Source: Blastomonas sp. AAP53 (GTDB lineage: Bacteria > Pseudomonadota > Alphaproteobacteria > Sphingomonadales > Sphingomonadaceae). From it: a stretch of 64,000 nt of DNA. Below, in pieces: positions 17,697-26,232 of the stretch. The DNA is taken from NCBI RefSeq assembly GCF_000331245.1, contig NZ_ANFZ01000007.1:1-64000 (forward strand), read 5' to 3'. Below the pieces are notes generated by a model. That model was not told where the DNA came from and ran no database searches. It worked only from the letters and a program-made list of their open reading frames with translations. The translations under genes were made by a program, and so were the position numbers. Position 1 is the first letter of the stretch. Every line of letters starts with the position of its first letter.

Positions 17697-19976
17697 TCAG
17701 AACCGGAAGGATGCCTGAACGCCGATAGTGCGCGGCATTTCTTCTGCCACCTGCGCAGCTCCGCTTGCTCCGGCCTGATTGAATCCGTAGTTCAATGCAT
17801 AAACGTCAAAGAGATTGCGTACGATCAGCGCCACCTCGACACCGCTGGGCTCGTGCTCGACGCCTAGCCGGATGTCGGTGCGGACCCGACCCGGCACACG
17901 CGCGAGGGGAAAGGTCGTGGCGTCGCTCAAGGCCTGACTAGAACGGAACTCGGCGGTAACATCGGATTTCAGCCGCAGCTCGGAGGTCAGGCCGGTTTCA
18001 TAGGCCAGATTGGCGATTCCGCTCCATTTGGGAGCAAAAGGCAGGCCGCGAATGGAATTTGCCGGGAGTGTGCCGATCTTTTTCACATCCGCATATGTTG
18101 CGGTCATGCTCGCCCGCAATCCGTCGATGATCTGCAGGTTGACCTGGGCCTCCGCGCCGCGGCTGCGGACCTGATCGTTGCGGATGACGAACCGCGTACC
18201 CAGGTTGACGCCAATCTGGTAGTCGCGCAGCCGTGTATCGAACACCGCGAAATTGATCGAGGAACCCGGCGCAAAGTTGGATTTGATACCACCTTCGATC
18301 GTCCGCGAATTTTCGGTATCGAAGAATGGATCGGTCACGACGCCGCCAGGCGAGGTGGGAGTGGCGACAAAACCGAAGCCCTTGGTGCCTGTCGAGTAGC
18401 TCGCATAGACGTTGGTGTCAGGGGTGATGAAATACTGGCCCTGCAACGAATAATCGAAATAGCTTTTGCCGCCCGTCCGCGAAAACGCCGGATAGGCGCC
18501 GTAGACGGCGATCGTCAGGCCACCTGGACGCTGGATTGTGCGGGCGCTGTAGTCGCCATCCTTGTTGAATCGTTCGGCACGGGCGCTGCCGCTGACCTGG
18601 AAACGGTCGCTGAATTTGTAGAGCAGCTGCCCGAACAGCGAGAATGTCTCGGTCGTCTGGCGGTAGGACGACTGGAATGCTCCGCCCAAAGAGGGCGCGG
18701 TCATTTGCGCGCCGTTGAAATCGAACAGATCCTCGTACGTCCATTTGTCGTGGTAATAATATCCGCCGACCAGCAGGCTGAAAGGCTTGCTGGGGTCAGT
18801 CGCAAGACGCAGTTCCTGCGAGAACGCCTTGTCGGTTTCAAAGCCTGCGCGCAGGACCGGACTGTTCACCATGTCGGCCGCGTCAATGATGAAGATGTCA
18901 TCATATTCCGAATAGCCGGTCACCGAGGTCAGCGTGATGTCCCCGAAGGAATAATTAAGCGTCGAGTTCAGCCGGATGCCGTCATTCTCTCCACCAATGC
19001 GGTCGAGCCCGCGATAGCTGAATCCGGTGCGAAAGGTGTTGCGGCTGGTGAACCGTTCCAGGGTATAGCCGGTATCGCCGCCAAGCACCGCATTGCGACG
19101 GGAATTGCCCAGCGTGTCGATGCCGGTGCGGAAGAACTGCCCGTCAAGGGACATGTCGGCGTACTGGAACGACATGGTCCAGTCGAGATCGACATTGGGA
19201 GAATAGCGTGCGGTGAGGCGCACTGCGGTGCGCTCGACCGACGGGGTATCCTTGCCGCCGAATGCCGAACGCATCCATCCGCCCTCGTTACTGTAAAGAC
19301 CGGCCAAGCGGATGGCGAAGGAATCGGACAGCGGGACGTTGATGGCAGCGTTAAGCGTATCGGTACCCAGCTCGAACTCGTGGTAGTAAGAGCCCTCTGC
19401 GCCAAATTCGAAATTGGGTTTGCGGGTCACGAGGGTCAGCGCGCCGACGCTGGTGTTCTTGCCCACCACCGCAGACTGCGTGCCCTTGAGCAGCTCGACA
19501 CGGTCGAGGTCGAACAGCGCTGCGGAATAGTCGCGCGGGTGGCCGGCAAAAATGCCATCAATGAACAGACCGACGGTTTGTTCGAAGGAGTTGTTCGAAG
19601 GGCTGGATCCCAGGCCGCGAACTACGGGATTGACCAGGCCGCCGGGCGCCTGGTTGATACGTACGCCGGGAACCGCCGCTGTCAGCTGCTCGACCGAGGT
19701 CAGTCCCTTGCTGACGATCGCATCGCCTGAAACGATGTTGACCGTGACCGGAACCTTCTGCGCACTCACGCCGCCTTTCAGCGCGGTGACGATAATCTCG
19801 CCATCGCTCATGGCCGAGTTTCGTTCCTGCTGGGTCTCGCGGCCATCAGCACGGCTGCCGGTTTCGGGCGTCGATTGGGCATGCGCGATACCCGCTGCGG
19901 ACATCAGAACCGTTGCCAGTGCCGACCATCCTGCATTCCGCACGAGACGTGCACGATTGTTGGAAAAAAACGTCAT
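17697..19976 (-). CDS. TonB-dependent outer-membrane receptor
   Basis: 759 residues. An N-terminal signal peptide (cleavage around AHAQS) is followed by the TonB-box region and plug (IIVTALKGGVSAQKVPVTVN; SVEQLTAAVPGVRINQAPGG). A 22-strand barrel follows and ends in aromatic-terminated ...ASFRF. The start has a strong GGGGAGG. Sphingomonads use many such receptors to import lignin-derived aromatics and other large or scarce compounds, and its place between catabolic operons fits this. Substrate unknown. It is divergent from the hydroxyacid dehydrogenase with 128 bp between them. Confidence 0.94.
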   Translation of the reverse strand: MTFFSNNRARLVRNAGWSALATVLMSAAGIAHAQSTPETGSRADGRETQQERNSAMSDGEIIVTALKGGVSAQKVPVTVNIVSGDAIVSKGLTSVEQLTAAVPGVRINQAPGGLVNPVVRGLGSSPSNNSFEQTVGLFIDGIFAGHPRDYSAALFDLDRVELLKGTQSAVVGKNTSVGALTLVTRKPNFEFGAEGSYYHEFELGTDTLNAAINVPLSDSFAIRLAGLYSNEGGWMRSAFGGKDTPSVERTAVRLTARYSPNVDLDWTMSFQYADMSLDGQFFRTGIDTLGNSRRNAVLGGDTGYTLERFTSRNTFRTGFSYRGLDRIGGENDGIRLNSTLNYSFGDITLTSVTGYSEYDDIFIIDAADMVNSPVLRAGFETDKAFSQELRLATDPSKPFSLLVGGYYYHDKWTYEDLFDFNGAQMTAPSLGGAFQSSYRQTTETFSLFGQLLYKFSDRFQVSGSARAERFNKDGDYSARTIQRPGGLTIAVYGAYPAFSRTGGKSYFDYSLQGQYFITPDTNVYASYSTGTKGFGFVATPTSPGGVVTDPFFDTENSRTIEGGIKSNFAPGSSINFAVFDTRLRDYQIGVNLGTRFVIRNDQVRSRGAEAQVNLQIIDGLRASMTATYADVKKIGTLPANSIRGLPFAPKWSGIANLAYETGLTSELRLKSDVTAEFRSSQALSDATTFPLARVPGRVRTDIRLGVEHEPSGVEVALIVRNLFDVYALNYGFNQAGASGAAQVAEEMPRTIGVQASFRF

Positions 19977-20104
19977 CGTCAGGTCCTCCCCTATGATAGC
20001 CGGACCATTCTGGTCTCTGCCGCTGCCCTACCACTAAACTGTCCACTAGGAATGATCAATACACTATAGACGAACCTTTCGTACAAGTTTAACCTCTGGA
20101 AAAA

Positions 20105-21136
20105 ATGGGCCCTTCACCAATTATGGTGTTGAAAACGAACGATCTTGGAGAGGCAGAGGTGGACATCGTCGTTGTGACGCCTGGAGGAACCGGTGAAATC
20201 GTCGCGCCGTTGCTGGCCAGGCTGACCTCTCTGGGATTCGCCGTTCATGCGCATCAGGGCGCGCTGGACGACATCGTGGCGTCCCACCACTGGCAACAGG
20301 CGACGATCCTTGTCGGCACGGGATTCGATTGTGCAAAGGCGCAACTTGACCGCGCGCCGGGCTTGCGGGCCATCATTGTACTCACCATCGGCCACGAAGG
20401 CGTCGATGTGGACGAGGCCACCTCACGCAACATTCTGGTCGTGAACGGCCAGACTCCAGAGAACTACCAAAGCATGGCCGAAGCCACGCTGCTGCTGATT
20501 CTTGCCGCACTCTATGATCTAGACGGAGCGCAAAATCGCCTGAGAAACGGGCAGTGGCATGTCCAGGGGCAACGCTCGCGGATGTTGAAGGGCAAAACGC
20601 TGGGAATCATTGGCTATGGCAATATTGCCCGCAGCCTGATCAAGCGTCTGCAAGGATGGGAGGTCAGCACCCTTGTCCACACCCGCAGGCCCCCCGCCGC
20701 TACTGGCTACGGCGAGCAGTTCGTACCGCTCGAAACACTGATTGCCCAAAGCGACATCGTCGTTCCTCTCGCCAGCCTCAATTCCACCAGCGTGCACCTG
20801 CTCGATGCCGAACGGCTGGGGCGCATGAAGCCGGGTGCCATTCTGGTCAATACCGCGCGCGGCGGGCTGATCGACGAGCGTGCACTTGTCCCCTTGGTCC
20901 GCTCTGGGCGGATATCGGCCATTGCACTCGATGTCTTTGAGGCAGAACCACTTTCCTGCGACAGTCCGCTGCTCGATCTGCCCAACGCGATCCTCACCCC
21001 CCACGACATCGGCCACACGCGCGAGAGCAGCGAAGGGATGATGCGAACCGGCATCGACCATCTGGTCGCTGTCAGCTGCGGAACGATACCGGCGGCTGCG
21101 ATCAATGCAGACGCGCTTGCAGAATGGTCGCTTTAA
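20105..21136 (+). CDS. D-isomer-specific 2-hydroxyacid dehydrogenase family protein
   Basis: 343 residues from 20105, or 337 from the ATG at 20123; neither has a strong Shine-Dalgarno. The NAD-binding Rossmann core GIIGYGNIARSLIKRLQGW is near 165-185. Catalytic-type residues are the Arg in VNTARGGLIDERAL, the Glu in ALDVFEAEPL and the His in LTPHDIGH. Family members reduce 2-oxoacids or glyoxylate/hydroxypyruvate. It is followed by an MFS transporter 66 bp downstream, so it probably acts on the imported compound or its product. Substrate unknown. Confidence 0.88.
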   Translation: MGPSPIMVLKTNDLGEAEVDIVVVTPGGTGEIVAPLLARLTSLGFAVHAHQGALDDIVASHHWQQATILVGTGFDCAKAQLDRAPGLRAIIVLTIGHEGVDVDEATSRNILVVNGQTPENYQSMAEATLLLILAALYDLDGAQNRLRNGQWHVQGQRSRMLKGKTLGIIGYGNIARSLIKRLQGWEVSTLVHTRRPPAATGYGEQFVPLETLIAQSDIVVPLASLNSTSVHLLDAERLGRMKPGAILVNTARGGLIDERALVPLVRSGRISAIALDVFEAEPLSCDSPLLDLPNAILTPHDIGHTRESSEGMMRTGIDHLVAVSCGTIPAAAINADALAEWSL

Positions 21137-21202
21137 GGCGGGCGGACGACTTCACATTCCACCAAGCCCCGCGAGAGGGCATTCAGCCAGGACGAGGAAC
21201 AT

Positions 21203-22510
21203 ATGGCCCAGGGGCAGCAAACCACTTCAGCGCAGGCCATGCCGCTTCAGGCGCGCGATCCCTGGGGCGTATTGGCGATCATGGCGCTGCTGATCATCAT
21301 GTCGATGATCGATCGGCTGATCCTGGCATTGCTCGTCCGGCCGTTGAAGGCCGATCTGGATCTGAGCGATGTCCAGCTGGGCCTGCTGTTCGGGACCGCA
21401 TTTGCGGTTTTCTACGGCATGATGGGGCTGCCGCTGGCGCGGATTGCCGACAGGTACAACCGTATCAGGCTGATCACGCTAGCGGTGACGCTGTGGAGCA
21501 TCTGCACCATCCTTTCGGGCTTTGCGAATGCGTTCTGGCAGCTCCTGCTGCTGCGCGCCGGGCTGGCGATCGGCGAGGCTGCGCTGTTTCCTGCGGTGCA
21601 TTCCCTGATCTACGACCTGTTCCGCGTACAGCGCCGACCGCTGGCCGCATCCATCGCCACCGCAGCTGCGCCGCTGGGTGGCGCGCTGGCGTTTATTGCC
21701 GGCGGCGCTCTGGTCGACAGCATGAGCGTCTGGGTGGACCAGGGCGGCGGTGGAGGCTTTCGCACATGGCAGATCGTGTTTTTTGCGGTCGGCATTCCAA
21801 GCCTGATGCTCGGCCTGATCTTCGGCGGAGTGGTGCGAGAGCCTGCACGGGTGGCCCGCGCGGACGAAGAACACAAGGTGGGCGCGTTGGAGGCGTTGCG
21901 CGGACGGCGGATGATGTTTCTCTGGCTGCTGCTGGCCGGTGGCATCTGCCAGGTGGTGCCCTATGCCTATCAGGCATGGGCACCGACGCTGCTGACCGAA
22001 AAATACGGTCTTTCAATGAGCCAGGCGGGAATCTCGCTGGGACTGGTCGGCGCACTGGGGGCGGTGCTGGGGACGTTTCTGGTGCCCTTGCCTGTCATGC
22101 GCTTGTACGATCGGGGAACGACCAGTGCACTGACCAGACTGCCGATGCTGATTGTCGCCGTCGGCACGGTCAGTTTTGCGCTGGGTCCGCTTTCGTCCAG
22201 TGTGTCCATGCTGCTGGCCGCCTATTTTTTAGGAGCCTTTGCGCTGATGGGCACCAACGCCACGGTGTTCGTGTCGATGCAGCGGCTCGCCCCTGACAGC
22301 GTGCGAGCGACGCTGGTGGCGGGGACGCTGCTCGTCTCGTCCAGCCTTGGTCTGGGGCTGGGGCCAATCACCGTAGCGTATCTGGCCAATGCCATCGGAC
22401 CGATCCCCCGGTTCGACATTGCAATGTCTGCGCTTGCGGTCGTGACGGGTATCGGCTCGCTGGTGTTTTTCTGGCTGGCGGGGCGGCGCCTGGCCATCCC
22501 GGCTGGCTGA
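21203..22510 (+). CDS. MFS transporter
   Basis: 435 residues with about 12 predicted transmembrane helices. It carries the MFS signature between helices 2 and 3 (GLPLARIADRYNRI) and a long hydrophilic central loop near residues 170-235. The family includes spinster-like and aromatic-acid (4-hydroxybenzoate type) exchangers. GAGGAA precedes the ATG at 21203. Placed just before the IclR/Rieske gene set, it likely imports the aromatic or hydroxy acid used there; direction and substrate are inferred. Confidence 0.9.
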   Translation: MAQGQQTTSAQAMPLQARDPWGVLAIMALLIIMSMIDRLILALLVRPLKADLDLSDVQLGLLFGTAFAVFYGMMGLPLARIADRYNRIRLITLAVTLWSICTILSGFANAFWQLLLLRAGLAIGEAALFPAVHSLIYDLFRVQRRPLAASIATAAAPLGGALAFIAGGALVDSMSVWVDQGGGGGFRTWQIVFFAVGIPSLMLGLIFGGVVREPARVARADEEHKVGALEALRGRRMMFLWLLLAGGICQVVPYAYQAWAPTLLTEKYGLSMSQAGISLGLVGALGAVLGTFLVPLPVMRLYDRGTTSALTRLPMLIVAVGTVSFALGPLSSSVSMLLAAYFLGAFALMGTNATVFVSMQRLAPDSVRATLVAGTLLVSSSLGLGLGPITVAYLANAIGPIPRFDIAMSALAVVTGIGSLVFFWLAGRRLAIPAG

Positions 22511-22581
22511 TCAACTCGGCTCTGGTGTTGGACGGACCTTGGCGGCATGACGCTGGGCATCATCAAGACACAAGAGGCACC

Positions 22582-23358
22582 ATGGACAATCTTCAACGCG
22601 TCCAATCCGTCGTCACCGCGCACCAGATTCTCGATGCGCTCGCCGCCCGGCCCGGCGGCTGTTCGCTGAGCGAACTGGCGCGACACCTCGACATGACGCC
22701 GTCGCGGGTGCTCCGCCACCTGGGCACCCTTGTCGAACTGGAGCTCATCGAGCGCACTGGAAACGATCCGGTCTATCGGCTGGGCATCGGGCTTGTACGA
22801 CTGGCAACACAGGCCGCAAACCAGCATGAGGTCGGCAGGGTGGCGATACCGGCCCTTCGCAGATTGCATGACGACACCGGTCAGGCGGTGTATCTTGCGA
22901 GGCCGCAGCACACCAGCGCAACCGTCTGGCTGTCATTCGAAAGCGCAGGTTCGCCCCGTCTGACCATGGCGCCCGGCATGACATTCTCGCTCAGCGGATC
23001 CGCCTGCGGCCGTGCCATTCTCGCTTTTTCCGAGCCGCGGGCCGATCTGGAGCTTGCAAGCCAGCCCGACGACCGTTTTCCTGATCCGATCGCCACGCAT
23101 GATGAACTGGCAGAGCGACTCGCCGCTATCCGGCAGCGGGGCTATGACCATTACGGCACGGATCTGCCGAATGCGGCGTTCAGCATTGCCGCGCCCGTGT
23201 TCGATCATCAGGGGTGCGCCGTCGGAGCCATCGGCATGCTCGGGTTTTCGCTGCATTATCATGAAAACGGGGACTTGCTGCTGCAGGCACTCGTCCGGGC
23301 GGCGCAATCCGTGTCGGCGCAGATGGGTTATACAGGCCCCCCCATCGCCCCTGCTTGA
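22582..23358 (+). CDS. IclR family transcriptional regulator
   Basis: 258 residues from the ATG at 22582 (AAGAGG upstream). The N-terminal winged HTH reads SLSELARHLDMTPSRVLRHL; the C-terminal IclR effector domain includes SAGSPRLTMAPGMTFSLSGS and GCAVGAIGMLGFSL. IclR proteins commonly control aromatic catabolism (PcaR, PobR, MhpR). Only 48 bp separate its stop from the Rieske oxygenase start, and a 15-bp perfect inverted repeat fills that gap, so it most likely regulates the downstream operon. Confidence 0.93.
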   Translation: MDNLQRVQSVVTAHQILDALAARPGGCSLSELARHLDMTPSRVLRHLGTLVELELIERTGNDPVYRLGIGLVRLATQAANQHEVGRVAIPALRRLHDDTGQAVYLARPQHTSATVWLSFESAGSPRLTMAPGMTFSLSGSACGRAILAFSEPRADLELASQPDDRFPDPIATHDELAERLAAIRQRGYDHYGTDLPNAAFSIAAPVFDHQGCAVGAIGMLGFSLHYHENGDLLLQALVRAAQSVSAQMGYTGPPIAPA

Positions 23359-23359
23359 C

Positions 23360-23398
23360 TTTATCGTATAGCGATATACTCTGTCGCTATACGATAAA
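23360..23398. promoter_or_regulatory. Candidate IclR operator: 15-bp perfect inverted repeat
   Basis: Arms TTTATCGTATAGCGA (23360-23374) and TCGCTATACGATAAA (23384-23398) are exact reverse complements around a 9-bp spacer. Each arm is itself a partial palindrome of the form TATCG-N5-CGATA, giving two binding sites in tandem. A TTGACT and a TATACT lie within the region (23355-23360, 23375-23380) but are only 14 bp apart, so a promoter needing activator help is possible. The AT-rich stem and the lack of a T-run argue against a terminator. Confidence 0.75.
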
Positions 23399-23406
23399 CG
23401 GAGCGG

Positions 23407-24768
23407 ATGATGCTGGCAAGTTGGGATCGACTGGTCGACGATCAGGGGCAGCACGGTGCATTGCGCGTACGCCGCGATATTTTCTCGGACCCGGATGTGC
23501 ACCTTGCCGAGCTTGAGACACTTTTCGAAAGCGGATGGATCTATCTGGCCCACAGCTCGCAGCTGCGTGCGGCCAATGATTATGTGACGGTCAACGCAGG
23601 CCGCAGGCCGGTGGTGATCATGCGCGGACAGGACGGCACCCTGCGCGCCTTTCACAACGCCTGCCCGCACAAGGGGGCGATGGTCTGCGCGCTGGATCGC
23701 GGCAACAGCAAGCTGCATGTCTGCCCCTATCACAGCTGGTCCTTCGGCAGCGATGGCGCCAACCGGGCTATCAAGGCAAAAAGTGACGGTGCCTATTCCG
23801 ATGCGTTTCTGGCGACACGACAGGACCTTGTGCCGATCGCTCGCTTCGGGGCCTATCGCGGTTTCCTGTTTGGCAGCCTGACACCCGACGTTCCCAGCCT
23901 TGAGGACTATCTGGGCGATGCAAAGGTGTTCATCGACCTGTGCGAGGACCAAAGTCCGGACGGGCTGGAGCTGGTCCCGGGTCAATCGACCTTTACCTAT
24001 GACGGCAACTGGAAGCACCAGCTCGAGAACTGCTCGGACGCCTATCATGTGACGTCGGTTCACCCCACCTATCTCAAGGTCGCGCAGGACCGGGCGCGCG
24101 AAAACATCGACAAGGAAACGGGCGGCATCTGGGAGCGCACCATGGCGATGCTGGACGAAAAGGCCAGCGCGGCGCGGGCGGGCAGCTTCAGCTTTGCCCA
24201 TGGCCACACGGCCACCTGGGCGGCGGGCCTGCCCAGTCCGGGGCATCCACTATTCGACAAGCGCGAGGAGCTGGTCAAACGGCTTGGACCGGTCAGAGCG
24301 AAATGGATGTTCTATGGCCGCAATGTATCGATCTTCCCGAACCTTCAGTTTGTCGACAATTTTTCCAGCCAGATCCGGGTGTTGCGACCGCTTGCCGCGG
24401 GCAAGACCGAGATGGCGACCTGGTGCGTCGGACCGCAGGGGGAGGCTCCGCGCGCCCGCGCTCAACGCCTTCGGCAGTATGAGGACTTCTTCATGCCCAG
24501 CGGCATGGCGACGCCCGACGATCTGTGCGTCTATCAGGATTGTCAGGTGGCCGATACCGGCGCGCACGACCTGTGGCAGTCCTATGAGCGCGGGGTGACG
24601 AAGCAGCTTGACGGACCAACCGAAGAAACCGCCGAACTGGGCATAGCGCCGCTCTGGTCGACGCGGGGCGGACCTTCGATGTGGGATGAGACGCTGATGC
24701 ACAATTATTATCGGGCATGGCGCGATCGGCTGACCGGCCAGACGGTACGCCAGACGGTGACGGCGTGA
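23407..24768 (+). CDS. Rieske aromatic ring-hydroxylating oxygenase, alpha subunit
   Basis: 453 residues. The [2Fe-2S] Rieske ligands are C86-x-H88 (ACPHKG) and C106-x2-H109 (CPYHSW). The catalytic mononuclear iron site is D211, H214 and H219 in SDAYHVTSVHP, inside the alpha-subunit signature following NWKHQLEN. The protein binds and oxygenates an aromatic carboxylate or similar compound. The next gene encodes the beta subunit, with a 4-bp overlap. No ferredoxin or reductase gene is nearby, so electrons must come from a protein encoded elsewhere. ATGs at 23407 and 23410 are both possible, with CGGAG upstream. Confidence 0.94.
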   Translation: MMLASWDRLVDDQGQHGALRVRRDIFSDPDVHLAELETLFESGWIYLAHSSQLRAANDYVTVNAGRRPVVIMRGQDGTLRAFHNACPHKGAMVCALDRGNSKLHVCPYHSWSFGSDGANRAIKAKSDGAYSDAFLATRQDLVPIARFGAYRGFLFGSLTPDVPSLEDYLGDAKVFIDLCEDQSPDGLELVPGQSTFTYDGNWKHQLENCSDAYHVTSVHPTYLKVAQDRARENIDKETGGIWERTMAMLDEKASAARAGSFSFAHGHTATWAAGLPSPGHPLFDKREELVKRLGPVRAKWMFYGRNVSIFPNLQFVDNFSSQIRVLRPLAAGKTEMATWCVGPQGEAPRARAQRLRQYEDFFMPSGMATPDDLCVYQDCQVADTGAHDLWQSYERGVTKQLDGPTEETAELGIAPLWSTRGGPSMWDETLMHNYYRAWRDRLTGQTVRQTVTA

Positions 24769-25286
24769 GCAGCCAGACTCTGACCGCAGCGCCCGGAGCC
24801 GTGATCGCCCCATCCTCCGCCGAACGCCTGATCATCGAAGAGGCAGCATGCCTGGATGAGCAGCGCTGGGATGACTGGCTGGCACTCTTCGTCGATGATG
24901 CCCGTTTCTGGGTGCCCAGCTGGGACGATTATTCCACGCCCACTACCGATCCGGAAAGCCAGTTGTCGCTGATCTTCTACGCCAGCAGGAAACGTCTTGA
25001 GGAGCGCGTCTGGCGGCTGCGTTCGGGACAGTCGCCGGCGTCCGTGCCGCTGCACCGCACCGTGCACAGCATCACCAACATCAGGGTGGATATGCAGGCC
25101 CCGCATGTCATCCATTCCAATGTGGTGGTGCACAGCTTCAATCCGCGCCGCAAGGAAACCACAGTGCTGTTCGGCACCTATCGCCACAGCCTGGTGGCGG
25201 GGCCGGATGGGCCAATGATTGCCGAGAAGAAGATATTGATCATGAACGATTATCTGCCCGCGTCGGTGGATATTTATACCATTTGA
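24765..25286 (+). CDS. Rieske aromatic ring-hydroxylating oxygenase, beta subunit
   Basis: 173 residues from the GTG at 24765, which overlaps the alpha-subunit stop by 4 bp (GTGA). It has the SnoaL-like alpha+beta cone fold of beta subunits: EEAACLDEQRWDDWLALFVD near the N-terminus and a SVPLHRTVHSITNI segment. The protein is structural and contributes to the alpha3beta3 assembly. A start further upstream would lie inside the alpha gene and is rejected. Confidence 0.93.
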   Translation: MSSQTLTAAPGAVIAPSSAERLIIEEAACLDEQRWDDWLALFVDDARFWVPSWDDYSTPTTDPESQLSLIFYASRKRLEERVWRLRSGQSPASVPLHRTVHSITNIRVDMQAPHVIHSNVVVHSFNPRRKETTVLFGTYRHSLVAGPDGPMIAEKKILIMNDYLPASVDIYTI

Positions 25287-25297
25287 AGGAGAGCAGC

Positions 25298-26113
25298 ATG
25301 CTGAACGAACACAGATCAGACGCCATGACCGCCAGCCCTATGCAGCAGGGCGGACAGGACCGCAGCAGCGCCGATGTGCGCAGCAGGGTCAGCGCTGAGG
25401 AATGGGAGGCGCGCGTCGAACTGGCTGCGCTCTACCGGCTGGTTGCCCATTACAAATGGACCGACACCATCTACACGCATATCTCGATGCGGGTGCCCGG
25501 CGAGCATACCTTCCTGATCAACGCCTTTGGTCTGTTGTATGAGGAAATCACCGCATCATCGCTGGTCAAGATCGATGTGCACGGCACGGTTCTGGATGAC
25601 CCGACGGGCCTGGGCATCAACCGCGCCGGCTTCGTCATCCATGGCGCGATCCATGCCGCCCGTCATGATGTGGCCTGCGTGATCCACACCCACACCCGGG
25701 CCGGTGCGGGCGTTTCGGCGCAGGAGCATGGCCTTCTGCCGATCAGCCAGCACGCCGCAATCTTCATGGGGCGGCTCGCCTATCACGAGTTCGAAGGCAT
25801 CGCCGTGAACGAAGCAGAGCAGGAGCGGCTGGTGGCCGATCTGGGCGACAAGCGCGTCATGATCCTGCGCAACCATGGCCTGCTCGCTGCCGGACGAAAT
25901 GCCGGAGAGGCCTTTTATTATCTCAACACGCTGGAACGGGCGTGCGAGATCCAGATCGCGGCCCTGGCCGGTGGCGGACGCGTGCGGATGATTTCCGACG
26001 AATCGATCCAGGCCTGCTCGGCCGTGGTGGACTCGGTCGGATCGGATTTCTCGCGCGACTGGTCTGCGATGATGCGTCTGGCAGATCGGCTCGGACCCGA
26101 TTTCAGGAACTGA
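25298..26113 (+). CDS. Class II aldolase/adducin family protein
   Basis: 271 residues from the ATG at 25298, preceded by AAGGAGAG. Zinc-binding histidines are seen in VIHTHTRAG (HxH) and in ILRNHGLLA, as in fuculose-1-phosphate aldolase and its relatives. In aromatic pathways the family supplies decarboxylases or aldolases acting on ring-cleavage or hydroxylation products. It lies 11 bp after the beta subunit and is cotranscribed. The reaction is not determined by sequence. Confidence 0.87.
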   Translation: MLNEHRSDAMTASPMQQGGQDRSSADVRSRVSAEEWEARVELAALYRLVAHYKWTDTIYTHISMRVPGEHTFLINAFGLLYEEITASSLVKIDVHGTVLDDPTGLGINRAGFVIHGAIHAARHDVACVIHTHTRAGAGVSAQEHGLLPISQHAAIFMGRLAYHEFEGIAVNEAEQERLVADLGDKRVMILRNHGLLAAGRNAGEAFYYLNTLERACEIQIAALAGGGRVRMISDESIQACSAVVDSVGSDFSRDWSAMMRLADRLGPDFRN

Positions 26114-26232
26114 GAAGCGATCTAATTATCTGACTATATGATCAGTCTTGTGCCCTTAAACTGTCCGCATGATTTAATTACTTGACACGCCTGTCCCCGC
26201 TGGCAATTTGCTGGCGAGGAGAGGCCAACGCC

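Noticed and set aside
18705-19730. 341-codon + strand frame inside the TonB receptor gene
   Set aside because: Antisense to a full-length TonB-dependent receptor; no start signal and no recognisable domain.
23355-23380. TTGACT and TATACT as a standard sigma-70 promoter before the Rieske operon
   Set aside because: The spacing is 14 bp instead of 16-18, so I list it only as a possibility within the operator.
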